Shown piece after piece: positions 7,392 through 15,203 of a DNA stretch of 64,000 nucleotides (positions within the stretch are counted from its first letter, which is position 1; every line of letters begins with the position of its first letter). This DNA is from an uncultured Bacteroidales bacterium. GTDB lineage: Bacteria > Bacteroidota > Bacteroidia > Bacteroidales > Paludibacteraceae. A program made the position numbers and the translations under genes. The notes beneath the pieces are model-generated. The model did no database searches. It worked only from the letters and a program-made list of their open reading frames with translations, and was not told where the DNA came from. The DNA lies in NCBI GenBank assembly GCA_902780235.1, contig CACZEL010000007.1, forward strand, positions 1-64,000, read 5' to 3'.

Positions 7392-8036
7392 TTATTGCAT
7401 GCTTTTAGCGGCTTTCTGCTCTGCTTTAACAGCAGCTACGCGTTCTTTGAGTTGTGCCTCGAGAGCTTTCAGTTCTCCTTCTTTTTGGGTGATCTCCATG
7501 TTGAAGTTCTGCAGGGTTGAGGTCCAGTTTTGGATCGAGGTCTCGAGTTCTGCTACACCACGTTGACGTTCTGCTACTTCGCGCAACGCGTAGCCGAGTT
7601 CTTTCTGCTGTTTCTCCATCATGTCGGAGTAGTTGTCACGCGTTTCTTGGTTGAGGCGTTTGTTGCTGTTGAGTTTGCGTTGCTGCTTCTCTACGGTCTT
7701 CTGCATGCCCTTGAGCGTAGACTCCTCTTGCGAGTAGATCTTCTTGAGCGAAGACGTCATTTTCGTTGCCTCCTTGAGCGAGTTAGCCATCTCTTTGGCA
7801 TGTGCCTGCTCATCCTTGAACTCAGCTTTTGCGGCTTTGAGCTGGTTTGCATTCTGCTCCAGCGTCTGGATGGCTACTTCCAAGGAAGCGCGGTACATCG
7901 TCGGCTCAGATACATAGAGCGTACGGAGCGAATCAATTCGTACATCTGCGATACGAATGTCAAGCGGGGTAACATGTTGCGCAAAAGCGCTCAAACCAAG
8001 TGCCAGAAAGGCAAGTACAAAAATAGATTTTTTCAT
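7392..8036 (-). CDS. Secreted coiled-coil protein
   Basis: This is a 214-residue protein with a clear signal peptide (MKKSIFVLAFLALGLSAFA, cut near residue 19-20). Nearly all of the rest is heptad-rich coiled coil: ALEVAIQTLEQNANQLKAAK, then KKIYSQEESTLKGMQKTVEKQ, and a long C-terminal stretch ending LKERVAAVKAEQKAAKSM. This resembles periplasmic tethering or OmpH/Skp-like helical proteins in composition, but no family motif is certain. It is the first gene of the upp-dprA operon, with a strong promoter (8077-8108) divergent from the DUF5063 gene. Periplasmic location is inferred. Confidence 0.7.
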   Translation of the reverse strand: MKKSIFVLAFLALGLSAFAQHVTPLDIRIADVRIDSLRTLYVSEPTMYRASLEVAIQTLEQNANQLKAAKAEFKDEQAHAKEMANSLKEATKMTSSLKKIYSQEESTLKGMQKTVEKQQRKLNSNKRLNQETRDNYSDMMEKQQKELGYALREVAERQRGVAELETSIQNWTSTLQNFNMEITQKEGELKALEAQLKERVAAVKAEQKAAKSMQ

Positions 8037-8076
8037 TGTTGTTATGATTTTTTATAATTATTTGCGTAATTCGGTG

Positions 8077-8108
8077 CAAAGATACTACAAAATTTGCATA
8101 TATGCAAA
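8077..8108 (-). promoter_or_regulatory. Promoter of coiled-coil-upp-dprA unit
   Basis: On the minus strand TTTG (8105-8108), 20 bases, TATCTTTG (8077-8084). Its -33 box is the right half of the palindrome TTTGCATATATGCAAA (8093-8108), whose left half is the -33 box of the divergent promoter. Confidence 0.8.
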
Positions 8109-8124
8109 AAAAAGTGTAACTTTG
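8093..8124 (+). promoter_or_regulatory. Promoter of DUF5063-exonuclease unit
   Basis: TTTG (8093-8096), 20 bases, TAACTTTG (8117-8124). The start codon is 22 bases downstream. It interlocks with the divergent promoter through the 16-base palindrome at 8093-8108. Confidence 0.8.
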
Positions 8125-8146
8125 CAGCGTTTTTATTAATTAGAGT

Positions 8147-8659
8147 ATGCAATCTTATATTTATAAGGACAGTACGATCGCTTTTGTGACGGCGGCAGCA
8201 CAGACTTGTCTGCTGTTGGAGAAAGTGCAGGAATACGATCGGGAGGAATGGCGCGAACAGATGGCGCGGTTGTTGCCGGTCTTGTATCTGCGGGCGCGGT
8301 TGTTGGAAGAGACGGAGACGATGATGGACGAAGAGCCGCAACGATTTGTGACGGAAGAGGACTATAACTTCGTCTTGGTAGGAATCAGGGAACTCTTGGG
8401 GCAGGATGACGCCTATCTGGACGTGTTCGTCGATGGCGGTATCTATACGGATGAGGTGCAGACAGCCTATATCTCCGAAGGTTTGGCAGATGTCTATCAG
8501 GAGTTGAAAGATCTGGCTGCGGCTTTCCAGACCGGCGAAGAACCGATCATGAATGATGCCGTAGTGATCTGCCGCCAGGCATTTTTAGACCATTGGGGTC
8601 GTAAGGTATTATCTGTTTTACGTGCAATCCATGAGATATCAGACGCCTCATATCAGTAA
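8147..8659 (+). CDS. DUF5063 domain protein
   Basis: This 170-residue, acidic, mostly helical soluble protein matches the Bacteroidetes DUF5063 family (pattern LLEKVQEYDREEW, RARLLEETETM, DAYLDVFVDGGIYTDEVQ, ISEGLADVYQELKDL). The family has no known function. The gene overlaps the next one, a 3'-5' exonuclease, by 29 bases, and I recall this pairing from other Bacteroidales, so a joint role in nucleic-acid metabolism is possible but is inference only. It has its own promoter and no signal peptide. Confidence 0.75.
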   Translation: MQSYIYKDSTIAFVTAAAQTCLLLEKVQEYDREEWREQMARLLPVLYLRARLLEETETMMDEEPQRFVTEEDYNFVLVGIRELLGQDDAYLDVFVDGGIYTDEVQTAYISEGLADVYQELKDLAAAFQTGEEPIMNDAVVICRQAFLDHWGRKVLSVLRAIHEISDASYQ

Positions 8660-9440
8660 AGATCTGCTGCAGTGGATGCCCTTGGCCGCTTTCGAAGGTG
8701 AAGTGGTGGTCGTGGATCAGCCCGAACAGGTCGCTGAGGCAGTTGCGTATCTACGAACACAGAAAGTGGTGGGCGTTGATACGGAGGCACGACCGAGTTT
8801 TCAACGGGGAATCCATTATCCGACGGCTTTGGTGCAGATAGCGAGTCATGAGCGTTGCTATCTGTTTCGCCTGACCCATGTCGGCATGCCGCAAGAGTTG
8901 GCGGATCTTTTTGCAGACAAGAAGATCTGTAAGGTCGGGTTGGCTTTCAAGGACGATATCAACGGTTTACGGAGAAGGCGCGACTTTGTACCGGCTAACT
9001 GCATCGACATCCAGAAGATGGTGCCGCAGTACGGGATCTTCGATCTGGGCTTGCAGAAACTCTTCGCGATCTGCTTCGGGAAGAAGATCTCCAAGAGCCA
9101 GCAGTTGACGAACTGGGAGAACAGTCATCTGACGCCCGAACAGGCGCGATATGCCAGTACGGACGCGTGGGCAACGCTGCTGATCTATGAGGATCTGCTC
9201 AAACACGAGCGCTTGACACCGGAAGAGGTGAGTGCGTTGCAGCGCGAAGAGAAAGAGCGAATGATCGAGCATCAGCAAGAGGTGCAGGATCAGCGGCTGC
9301 GTGAACAAGGGGTCGAACCGCCGCCTCACCTGAGTGCCGAAGAGCGCGAAGCCCATCAGCGGGAGAAAAGACGCGAGGCACGGAAACGCAAGCGGCAGCG
9401 GCAGACGGCTAAAAAGAAAATAAACAAAGATAAATCTTAA
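8631..9440 (+). CDS. 3'-5' exonuclease, RNase D/DEDDy type
   Basis: This 269-residue protein has the DEDDy exonuclease fold: VVGVDTEARPSF (D-x-E, metal ligands), VGLAFKDDINGL (second Asp), and YASTDAWATLLIYEDL (the Tyr-x-x-x-Asp block). It lacks the HRDC domain of RNase D. After residue 190 comes a highly charged tail (EREAHQREKRREARKRKRQR) that probably binds nucleic acid. I chose the ATG at 8631; a GTG at 8622 would add three residues. It overlaps the DUF5063 gene. Substrate (DNA or RNA) cannot be told. Confidence 0.85.
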   Translation: MRYQTPHISKDLLQWMPLAAFEGEVVVVDQPEQVAEAVAYLRTQKVVGVDTEARPSFQRGIHYPTALVQIASHERCYLFRLTHVGMPQELADLFADKKICKVGLAFKDDINGLRRRRDFVPANCIDIQKMVPQYGIFDLGLQKLFAICFGKKISKSQQLTNWENSHLTPEQARYASTDAWATLLIYEDLLKHERLTPEEVSALQREEKERMIEHQQEVQDQRLREQGVEPPPHLSAEEREAHQREKRREARKRKRQRQTAKKKINKDKS

Positions 9441-9449
9441 TTTCTCATT

Positions 9450-10853
9450 ATGAAACGAATTATTCTTTTGTTGTGCACAGTACTATGTACTTTGTACGCT
9501 ATTGGCGAAGTGAAATATGTGTTTTACTTCATTGGAGACGGTATGGGTGCCAACCAAGTGTTGGGTGCAGAGATGTACCAATCGGCAATTACAGGTCAGC
9601 CTTTGGGACGCGTGCAAACGCTGATGACCACTTTCCCTTATTCGGGACATGCGTCGAGTTATTCAAAGAGTAACGGCATCACGGACTCAGCCGCTGCAGG
9701 TACCTGTCTGGCTACAGGCAGTAAGACGACGAACGGAACCTTGGGACTAGATGAAGATGGCGAACGCTTGAAGACGATCGCAGAGACCCTGAAAGAAGAA
9801 GGATGGGGTATTGGTATCATGACGACGGTTGCGATCGACCATGCGACCCCTGCTGCTTTCTACGCGCACGTACGCGAACGCGACGCGTATTATAAAATAG
9901 GTGAGCAGTTAGCAGAGAGTCAATTTGACTTCTTCGGCGGTGCCGGTTTCCATCATCCGCAAGGCAAGAAAGATACGAAAGACGTCAACTTGTACCGCTT
10001 GGCAGAGAAGAACGGATATGTGATCGCGCATGGCGCAGAGGAAGGATTCGCCGAAAGTCAAAAGTCGAAAGTCGAAAGACTTATTCTCGTTCAATCTACC
10101 GATGATCAGGGGGCTAAGCATGGCAGTAACGTACCTTATGCGATTGACCGCAAAGAAGGAGATCTGACCCTGAAACAGATCGTTGAGACAGCTATCCCGT
10201 TCTTGGAGGCACGGCATGATAAGTTCTTTATGATGGTAGAAGGCGGAATGATTGACTATGCTTGTCACGGGGATGATGCTGCCACCGCTTTCGGTGAGGT
10301 ATGGGACATGGATGAGGCAATGAAGGTGGCTTATGATTTCTACAAGGCTCACCCTGAGGAGACGCTGATCGTTGTGACGGCTGACCATGAGACAGGCGGT
10401 TTGGCGCTGGGTAACAGCGACTATACGCTGCATTTGGACTTGCTGCAGAACCAAAAATGCTCGGCATGGGTATTGAGCGACCAGTTCACGCAGTTATTCA
10501 ATGAGAACAAGAAGCCGTCTTGGAATGAGGTAAAGAAGATCTACACCGAGCAGTTGGGCTTCTGGAAAGAGGTGGAGATTAGTTGCGAAGAGGAGCAGGC
10601 ATTGAAGGAGGTTTATAAGAAAGCTTGTCAGGGTAAGGCGAAGAGCACCAAGACGATGTACAAGGATATCAATAAGTTAGGCGAGGCAGGTATCGCCTTG
10701 CTGAATGAGAAAGCGCATATCGGTTGGACCACTCGCGCACACAGCGCACACGCTGTTCCTATCTTTGCGATCGGCGTTAACGCGGAATTGTTCAGCGGAT
10801 GGAAAGATAATACGGACATCGCTCCGACGATTCTGAAAGCGATCGAAAAGTGA
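9450..10853 (+). CDS. Alkaline phosphatase, PhoA family
   Basis: This 467-residue secreted enzyme would release phosphate from monoesters in the periplasm. Signal peptide is about residues 1-18 (MKRIILLLCTVLCTLYAIG). Motifs: FYFIGDGMG (metal Asp), GITDSAAAGTCLATG with the nucleophilic Ser, VAIDHATPAAFYAH, FMMVEGGMIDYACHGDD, TADHETGG, and RAHSAHAVP with the last zinc His. All expected metal ligands appear present. A short insert ESQKSKVE near residue 205 is encoded by a GTCAAAAGTCGAAAG micro-repeat, and the stop codon lies in a GTGAAAAG array. No Pho box was looked for beyond reading. It directly follows the exonuclease gene. Confidence 0.9.
   Translation: MKRIILLLCTVLCTLYAIGEVKYVFYFIGDGMGANQVLGAEMYQSAITGQPLGRVQTLMTTFPYSGHASSYSKSNGITDSAAAGTCLATGSKTTNGTLGLDEDGERLKTIAETLKEEGWGIGIMTTVAIDHATPAAFYAHVRERDAYYKIGEQLAESQFDFFGGAGFHHPQGKKDTKDVNLYRLAEKNGYVIAHGAEEGFAESQKSKVERLILVQSTDDQGAKHGSNVPYAIDRKEGDLTLKQIVETAIPFLEARHDKFFMMVEGGMIDYACHGDDAATAFGEVWDMDEAMKVAYDFYKAHPEETLIVVTADHETGGLALGNSDYTLHLDLLQNQKCSAWVLSDQFTQLFNENKKPSWNEVKKIYTEQLGFWKEVEISCEEEQALKEVYKKACQGKAKSTKTMYKDINKLGEAGIALLNEKAHIGWTTRAHSAHAVPIFAIGVNAELFSGWKDNTDIAPTILKAIEK
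10053..10079. repeat. Micro-repeat, GTCGAAA units, inside alkaline phosphatase
   Basis: GAAAGTCAAAAGTCGAAAG with a further GTCGAAAG reads in frame as ESQKSKVER, in a surface loop region. Confidence 0.6.
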
Positions 10854-10879
10854 AAAGTGAAAGGTGAAAAGTGAAAGGG
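10848..10879. repeat. Micro-repeat, GTGAAAG family, over phosphatase stop
   Basis: AAAGTGAAAAGTGAAAGGTG and a further AAAAGTGAAAG contain the TGA stop of the phosphatase gene (10851-10853). The same array form occurs at 30454-30483. Confidence 0.8.
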
Positions 10880-10880
10880 A

Positions 10881-10913
10881 CAAAAAAGAGGGGCGGCCAA
10901 AAGGCTGCCCCTC
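10881..10913 (-). terminator. Terminator of the secreted-protein operon
   Basis: GAGGGGCGGCC and GGCTGCCCCTC form an 11-pair stem with one G-U and an AA loop (10888-10913). On the minus strand it is followed by TTTTTTG. It could also act weakly for the phosphatase gene from the other side. Confidence 0.8.
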
Positions 10914-10932
10914 GATTGTATGAGAGAGGATG

Positions 10933-13900
10933 TTATTTAATGGTTTGACCCATTACATTGTACATCTTCTCACCCTTGATGATCAGGATCTGACCGTCGC
11001 GGAGGATCTTCGTTGCCTCACCGGCAGCATTGACATTGTCGATGTCCGTATGAGAAGTCGGAACGACATAGATGCAAGCTGCGAACCAATCGTCACCACC
11101 CTGATAGTCAGGACGGAAGTACATGGTTGTTGCACCAGCGTGGTTACCATCTACCAGGTAGTTGTCACCCTCTGCCGGGAACCATGTCTTGATTGCGTCG
11201 TTCTCAACCTCTACCACCTTGATCTCATCACCAACAGCAAGGTTGATAGCGAGTTGGTACTCGGCATTGTTGTCCGGATTCTGGGCAAGCAAGTTATCAG
11301 CAACCGGATCCCATGCATCTACGCCTCCGAACTTACCTACGAGGTAGTAACCGTTGGTAAGGGTATAAACCGGCTCGATATATTCCGGATATACGATAGC
11401 AGCCGAGTCGTTCGCGAAGTACCAGTAGAAGGTATATTGACCATCCTGGTCTGCTACGAATACCATGTTCTGGTCGTTGTTCTCCGTGATGCCGGCAGCA
11501 CCTCGAACGGAATCTCTTCTGCCCAATCGTTCATCGAACCCATAACAGCAACAGTCGGATCCGGCGTCGGCGGAGCAACGTACTTACCAACCATAACAGC
11601 TGTTACAACGCTGTCAGCAGGATTGAAGGTGAAGTAGATCGTATCGTTCACGTCGATAGCCGGACCGGCGATCGGACGAACGCCCTCTTCTTCTACCGTG
11701 TTGCTATAGAACATGTTGTTCTCGTCAGCAGCCTTGTCGTTGATATTGATACCGATGCCTTTGTAAACGAGTGTGTCGGTCAACCAGAGACCTTCAGCCT
11801 CAGTCAGTTTAACCCATTCCCAAGCCGGAGCATACTTAGCGTAGTACTCTTTTGCCGGCTCGATATATTCCGGATAAACGATAGCGGCGGAGTCGTTCGC
11901 GAAGTACCAGTAGAAGGTATATTGACCATCCTGGTCTGCTACGAATACCATGTTCTGGTCGTTGTTCTCCGTGATGCCGGCAGCACCTACGGTGAGCGAA
12001 GCATAGGTCTTGTCATCAGACAGAACGAACGGAATCTCAGCAGCCCACTCGTTCATCGAACCCATAACAGCAACAGTCGGATCCGGAGCAGGAGCTACAT
12101 AGAAGTTACCGATGAGTTTGAATACTTCGGGTTGCTCGTTGGTAGCGGGGATATAGATGATAGTTACATCACCGGCCTCTGCAAGACTGAAGCCGATGCT
12201 ATGGTTTCCGAACTCGTCCGGGAGTTCAATCAAACCGGCAGCCGTGTCGGTCAGGTGACGGAAGTCACGATGGTTCTCCCATGTACCATTGAGCGAGAGT
12301 CGCATGATATAGTCCACACCTGCTTTGAGGTTGAGGACAGTAGTATCCTTGAAGGAAGCGATCGCGTCCGGCGTCCAAGCCTTCTCTGCCGTTGCACCTG
12401 CATCTACTACAAATGCCGAGTCACCGATGAGGTAGTAATTAGCTACCGGAGCAATATAGAAGTCACCCTCTACTTTGAACTCTGTTGCATTGTAAATAAC
12501 GGTTACCTCACCTGCCTCAGCGATATTGAAGCAGATATTGGTGTCGTCATCGGTAAAGAGACCATAAGCGGTGTCGGTCAAAGCCTCCATGCCAAGCCAT
12601 TGTTCAGCCGGCGTGATGAGTTTAAACTTATGGAAACCGGCAGCGAGGTTCATAACGAGCGTGTCGGAGAAGGACTCCAATGCGCCGTTCTTGCCCCATG
12701 TAGGATTGCCTTCGCCTACGATATCTTCATTACCGGTGATGTAGAACTTCGGCTGTGCCGGAGCCTTCGGGAAGGTAACTACGAGCGTACTATCAGCATA
12801 TGTCCATGTGAACGTATATTCACCTGCTACATCAGTAATAAGTTTGATATTATCACCGGTGTTAATTAAGTTTAGATGATCTACATGCGGATAGTCACGA
12901 TGCATCGTGAAGAGATCACCTTCACCGGCTCTTGAGAGCCAATTGCCGTCGGAAACGACCTTAAGTTGATAGTTGTCAATGCCGAGGTTGAGTGTCACAC
13001 TTGCGCTAAGGCTATCCTCTGCGTTTGCCATCAAAACGGGCTCCTCCCAAGAGGTGAGCGAACCTGCGAGTTTAACTACCGGCAGAACGACCTCTTCGGG
13101 TTGTTCCGGTTGCTCGGGAGTTTCACCTGCCTTCTTAACTACTTCAACTTTAGCTACCCAAAGACCGGTACCACCGGTGTTGCGATAGATACGCATGTAT
13201 TTTGCGTTAGCTACACCTTCAGGAACGATAAAGATCGAGTCAGCGGGAGTTCCGTTTGACTCAAGCGTTTGCGGGTCACCTTGTGAAAGAATCTGATAGG
13301 TGGTAGCAGCAGAAGCTTTATCTGCGCTGAAATCCATACCTAATACATATGTATTTTTCGATGTCGTACGGAAATAAGCAATCTTAATGGTATCGCCGGC
13401 ATTTACGCCATTATTCATTGCGATACCCAGATAATAAGCTCCGTTGGTAAAGCCTTTGTTGGCTTTCAGACACCAGTTGCCCTTCTGAGAAGCTCCAGCG
13501 ACGATATTGTTTTTATCGTCTGCTTGAACAGCCTCTGCAGCGCCGCCTAACTCAGTAGCAGCTTCAGCGGTTGTTACGCCGATACCATTCCAAACATACA
13601 TTTGATTGGGATCGCCAGCTGCACCGGGAGCGGCTACCCATTGTTCGGTGGAGTGAACGTACATCTTGCCGTTGTACTCACCAACACTTGTCCAAGAACT
13701 GATAGCCTCTTTCTCGCTTACCCAGTTGTCGCCATCATACAGTTGGAATTGCATTTTACCTACTCCGTCGTACAGATCAGTGTACGTGTAGGTATACACA
13801 GGATCGCCATTGTAGGTGAGCTCTGTCAGCGTCATGTTGTACTGCTGCCAGTTGTCAGCGTCACCTTGGCGGTTGATGTTCAGCTTAACGGTCTTCGTGC

Positions 13901-14003
13901 CGATAGTTGCCTCCGATGCAGTATAATACACCGTGGTCTCGGTAGCAGCAAAGATAGCTACACTAAACATCGTCATCATCATCAAAGAAAGAATTTTTCT
14001 CAT
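10933..14003 (-). pseudogene. Large secreted modular protein, frameshifted
   Basis: Two overlapping frames (11454-14003 and 10933-11526) are clearly one gene. The N-terminal part (849 residues to its early stop) has a signal peptide (about 1-19) and a row of beta-sandwich modules resembling SusE/SusF or CBM-like starch-binding units (FYITGNEDIVGEG, YYLIGDSAFV, VAVMGSMNEWAAEIPF). A long duplicated module is present twice; the second copy lacks 37 bases at about 11512, which breaks the frame. In the other frame the protein resumes at GAAGITENNDQNM and runs through a YLVGKFGGVDAWDP module to the C-terminal motif ILRDGQILIIKGEKMYNVMG. Intact, it would have about 1,020 residues. Either the gene is broken or the assembly collapsed part of the duplication. 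It follows 14041-14889 by 37 bases and is probably co-transcribed. Confidence 0.8.
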
Positions 14004-14040
14004 GATACTTTGATTGTTTTGTTAATAATGTTAATTAGGA

Positions 14041-14889
14041 TTATTTTTGATGTAAAACACCATTCATGTGATAAGTCTTGCCGGCTTTGTCTATCACGAT
14101 TTGACCGTTATGCACGCGCTTGATGGCTTGGTTCGCGGCATCTGTTTGGTTTATGCCGGTTTCTGTCGGCGCGGGAGTCGTAACGTGGTAGTTCGTGTTG
14201 TTGGTGCAGAGGATGTCTGCGGTGATATTGACAACGCCTTCTGCATTTTCGCTTACGGTAACAGTCAGGGAGTAGATCGACTTAGATGCATTCGCGATTT
14301 TAATTTCGGTACGATCTGTTACGCAGTTAGCAAGGGTGAAGGAACCGATCGTGTTTGAACCTTCGATGGCGATCTGTATGTAGGTGCCATCGTCGGCTAC
14401 ACCGGCATACACGTTAGAAAGAATGCCGAAAAGCTGGTAGCCGTTATAGACAGCCCATTCGGGGATGACTACATTGACGTTCGTCTGCGCGGTGGGGATA
14501 CCGGAGAAGAGTCGGAGCACGTAGATCTTACCGTCACTACCGGTGATCGTTCCTTCCAGCGAGTGGGATGTATTGGTTTCGGTGAGCGTGAGATTGGCCT
14601 CAACAAAGGTCACTGTCCTATAGGGTAAGGGCGACAGAATTTTAATATAACTGAATTCCGGATCCAGATCTGAGACCGTGTAAACACCGGCTGCTTGGGT
14701 GGTCTCTATGCACGAGATATAGATTTCGTACGTGTTGTTGTCCACTCTGAATTCCCAATAGCCGTCTGTTGCGATATAGTCGTTATAGGTCACCTCCGTG
14801 TTGATGTCGATGGTGACAGTATCCGGAACGGTGGCATATGCCGCAAAAGCCCATAAAACTGCAATAAAAAGAAAAACTGATCTTCTCAT
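14041..14889 (-). CDS. Secreted beta-rich protein with C-terminal sorting-like motif
   Basis: This 282-residue protein has a signal peptide (MRRSVFLFIAVLWAFAAYA, about 1-19) followed by beta-rich sequence with two similar halves (EFRVDNNTYEIYISCIE and YIQIAIEGSNTIGSFTLANC; each precedes a TLTETN- or TVTVSENAEG-like segment). The C-terminus IKRVHNGQIVIDKAGKTYHMNG matches the ends of both neighbouring secreted proteins. I do not recognise the domain. The shared tail suggests export by a common route (type IX-like sorting is the obvious candidate in this phylum), but this is inference. It is the first gene of the operon, with a promoter at 14916-14947. Confidence 0.65.
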   Translation of the reverse strand: MRRSVFLFIAVLWAFAAYATVPDTVTIDINTEVTYNDYIATDGYWEFRVDNNTYEIYISCIETTQAAGVYTVSDLDPEFSYIKILSPLPYRTVTFVEANLTLTETNTSHSLEGTITGSDGKIYVLRLFSGIPTAQTNVNVVIPEWAVYNGYQLFGILSNVYAGVADDGTYIQIAIEGSNTIGSFTLANCVTDRTEIKIANASKSIYSLTVTVSENAEGVVNITADILCTNNTNYHVTTPAPTETGINQTDAANQAIKRVHNGQIVIDKAGKTYHMNGVLHQK

Positions 14890-14915
14890 GATACCTCGAT
14901 TTTAATTTTAGCGTG

Positions 14916-14947
14916 CAAAATTACTACAAAAAAATGACATATGCAAG
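14916..14947 (-). promoter_or_regulatory. Promoter of the 14041-14003 secreted-protein operon
   Basis: On the minus strand CTTG (14944-14947), 20 bases, TAATTTTG (14916-14923); the start codon is 27 bases past the -7 box. Confidence 0.75.
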
Positions 14948-15041
14948 AAAAAAATGTTTTTTTTGTCAAATATGTGTATGGATTGGCGTTTGATGTTGCA
15001 TGCACGTAGGCAGATCTTCCGCAGATAATACCGATTATAAC

Positions 15042-15136
15042 CTACTAACCACCTACTAATAACCTACTAATCACCTACTAAATACATACTAATCGCATAC
15101 TACACTATCGGTGTATGGTGTATGGTGTATGGAGAA
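15042..15136. repeat. Micro-repeat arrays, CCTACTAA and GTGTATGG units
   Basis: Six to seven degenerate CCTACTAAYNA units (period 10-11) are followed by three GTGTATG units (period 8). This is the longest array in the window and lies between two convergent-spaced secreted genes. Confidence 0.8.
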
Positions 15137-15137
15137 G

Positions 15138-15168
15138 AAAAATGGACGCCCGATGGACGTCCATTTTT
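15138..15168 (-). terminator. Terminator of the 15204 gene
   Basis: AAAAATGGACG pairs with CGTCCATTTTT over a nine-base loop. A second hairpin, ATCAGCC with GGCTGAT (15171-15190), lies between it and the stop codon. Confidence 0.75.
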
Positions 15169-15203
15169 AGATCAGCCGAAGTTGGCTGATGGATCAGGAT
15201 TGA

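Larger units (their letters stand above)
14890..15203. other. Intergenic region with promoter, repeat and terminators
   Basis: This 314-base gap holds the leftward promoter of 14041-14889, a CCTACTAAT/TGTATGG repeat array (15042-15136), and two hairpins that end the 15204-16631 gene. No gene is seen. Confidence 0.7.

Noticed and set aside
15171..15190. Riboswitch or attenuator
   Set aside because: The hairpins follow the stop codon of the minus-strand gene and fit termination. No riboswitch core was recognised anywhere in the window.
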